DNA of 64,000 nucleotides, taken from NCBI GenBank assembly GCA_032139905.1, contig JAQJDB010000005.1, positions 603,001 through 667,000 on the forward strand. The letters run 5' to 3'. The notes beneath the pieces are model-generated. The model saw nothing but the letters and a program-made list of their open reading frames with translations. It did not search any database and had not been told where the DNA came from. Below are positions 62,790 to 64,000 of this stretch, one piece after another. The position numbers were made by a program, and so were the translations under genes. Every line of letters starts with the position of its first letter. The stretch's first letter is position 1. Source of the DNA: Nitrospira sp. MA-1. GTDB lineage: Bacteria > Nitrospirota > Nitrospiria > Nitrospirales > UBA8639.

Positions 62790-64000
62790 ATGTTGTCAGG
62801 GAAGAAAGTGTATGAGGAAGTGAAGCTCTTGGTCGCATGCGCAGGGATGGTGCTCCTGATGAGTACCATGGGACATGCGGGAGAAGGGATTCAGGATGAA
62901 ACGGATTCCCATGCCGCTCATAACGTGGCTGCAGCGTCAGGAAAGACCAATCATTGGGTAGAGAGGTTGAAAGGGCAGACGATTGTAGAGGACTCGATAG
63001 AGGGGAATCCTGACCGTGCGGCGAAGGTGGATCGGCAACATGAACGGTTAATGTCAAAAATGGGCCATCAAATGCAGGCCGATCTGAAGTTGGTTGACGG
63101 GAGTGGGGCATATGACACCGCCACGATGCTCCATCAATATGGAGCCGGCCCGGCAGACTATCTTTTGGCTTCGGACAATGAAATTGAACCCGTCTCGGGT
63201 GAGCCTGGACTGTGCCCGGCTGGTGCTCCCGAAAAGCATTACGATATTTCAGCCATCGACGTGGAAATCACGTTGAATAGATGGCTCGACTATTATGTCG
63301 GCTACATGTACGTCCTCACCGAAAATCTGGAGAAGGTACGGGAGGAAGAAGCGGCGAATGCCGCGGCCCGTGAGAAGGAAGGGTATGACCCTGGCGCAGT
63401 TGAGACGGGCTTGCAGAATAACTGGATTCAGCCATTGGTGATCCGGGGTAATCAGGGTGATTGTGTGAGGTTCACTCTTCGCAATCAGTTGATAACCGGA
63501 GAAGGGGTGAGTCTGCAGATCGGCGGATCAAGTATGATGGTGAGCACAACCGGCCAACCGGCGACAACCACGAACCCCGATGCAATCGCGATGGAAGGCC
63601 AAAGCATCGACATGGAGTGGTACATTCCACCCACGATGCAGGAAGGCGGACGGCAGTTTCATAGTTACAGCAATGATCGTGAGTTGACGGTGATGGGCCT
63701 GATGGGCACTTTTGTGGTGGAACCAAAGGGTTCGACGTATCTGGATCCGCTTGGTGCAGGGGAACCGACGCCGATGACCAGTGGTTGGCAGGCGATCATC
63801 AAAAACGGCACCGGCCCGGATTTTCGCGAGTTCGTCCTCATTTATCATGAAGTCGGCGATGAAGCCTTCCGTCCGGTCAATAAGCATGGTGACTTTATTC
63901 CGCAGCGGGATCCAATCACCGATGTGTATCGGCCCGTCGCGCGCGCGCTGAACTACCGAAGCGAACCGTTTGGTGTGGACAACATGCAAACGCAGCATGA
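62790..64000 (+). CDS. multicopper oxidase-like protein (3' end outside window)
   Basis: Partial; at least 403 codons, open to the window edge. ATG at 62790 follows GAGGAGGGG. A signal-like N-terminus (VKLLVACAGMVLLMSTMGHA) makes it exported. From about residue 180 a cupredoxin domain is readable: QPLVIRGNQGDCVRFTLRNQ, IDMEWYIPPTMQEGGRQFHS, LMGTFVVEPKGSTYLDPLG. In the usual T2/T3 positions the first HxH is replaced (LQIGGSSM) and WYHSH is reduced to FHSYSND, so the copper sites in this half are degenerate. Large MCO-type proteins are known near NXR in Nitrospira; the rest of this one is needed to judge activity. Confidence 0.8.
   Translation, partial: MLSGKKVYEEVKLLVACAGMVLLMSTMGHAGEGIQDETDSHAAHNVAAASGKTNHWVERLKGQTIVEDSIEGNPDRAAKVDRQHERLMSKMGHQMQADLKLVDGSGAYDTATMLHQYGAGPADYLLASDNEIEPVSGEPGLCPAGAPEKHYDISAIDVEITLNRWLDYYVGYMYVLTENLEKVREEEAANAAAREKEGYDPGAVETGLQNNWIQPLVIRGNQGDCVRFTLRNQLITGEGVSLQIGGSSMMVSTTGQPATTTNPDAIAMEGQSIDMEWYIPPTMQEGGRQFHSYSNDRELTVMGLMGTFVVEPKGSTYLDPLGAGEPTPMTSGWQAIIKNGTGPDFREFVLIYHEVGDEAFRPVNKHGDFIPQRDPITDVYRPVARALNYRSEPFGVDNMQTQH

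Noticed and set aside
1-64000. tRNA genes, CRISPR arrays, insertion sequences, prophage
   Set aside because: No cloverleaf with GTTC-type loop, no regularly spaced repeats, no transposase or integrase sequence was seen on either strand.

Overview
The window comes from a Nitrospira-type nitrite-oxidising bacterium. The diagnosis rests on nxrA (50644-54081) and nxrB (54746-56035), which encode the alpha and beta subunits of a periplasmic-type nitrite oxidoreductase, plus the cytochrome bd-like membrane protein and the large multicopper oxidase-like protein beside them. Base composition is close to 50% G+C by eye. That would suit a marine (lineage IV-like) Nitrospira better than the GC-rich freshwater lineages, but this is an inference.

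Layout. 0-16.7 kb is housekeeping: uracil-DNA glycosylase, transaldolase, 6-phosphogluconolactonase, SPFH/NfeD membrane pair, amidohydrolase, class II fumarase, alcohol dehydrogenase, a TusA/DsrE2 sulfur-carrier pair, formimidoyltransferase, a CBS protein and a voltage-gated cation channel. 16.7-23 kb is sparse, with a decayed CBS copy, a secreted metalloprotease operon, a tiny membrane peptide and a receiver protein. 23-34 kb holds a GT2 glycosyltransferase, the osmoregulated periplasmic glucan genes opgG-(small gene)-opgH, a partial ergothioneine locus (egtD and an egtE-like gene) and an osmoprotectant ABC transporter. 34-46.4 kb is regulatory: a zinc-ribbon protein, two receiver proteins, three sigma-54 enhancer-binding activators, a ferredoxin-reductase-like protein and two tandem copies of a small exported protein. 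47-64 kb is the nitrite-oxidation island: a degenerate transaldolase paralogue, the bd-like oxidase with a one-helix partner, nxrA, a receiver gene, nxrB, a second zinc-ribbon protein, a formate/nitrite-family channel, an EmrB/TolC/EmrA-type efflux operon and the start of the multicopper oxidase-like gene, cut by the window end.

How it fits together. NXR oxidises nitrite in the periplasm, the bd-like protein is a plausible terminal oxidase or electron-transfer partner, and the FNT channel moves nitrite. Regulation appears to lean on sigma-54. Besides the three activators I found several -24/-12-like sites. The best are upstream of the metalloprotease operon, the first zinc-ribbon gene and the two tandem small-protein genes; three of these four loci also have palindromic upstream sites. 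There are four receiver-only proteins and no histidine kinase in the window. The least described item is the duplicated module at about 39.1-41.5 kb: enhancer-like palindromes, -24/-12 promoter, small exported helical protein and terminator, present twice next to its probable regulators.

Several gene remnants are readable: a DUF5996-like pseudogene with an 8-C frameshift, a CBS-domain fragment and a 5'-truncated frame at 40.0-40.4 kb. I saw no tRNA, rRNA, CRISPR array or insertion sequence. All family names come from reading motifs; no database search was run.
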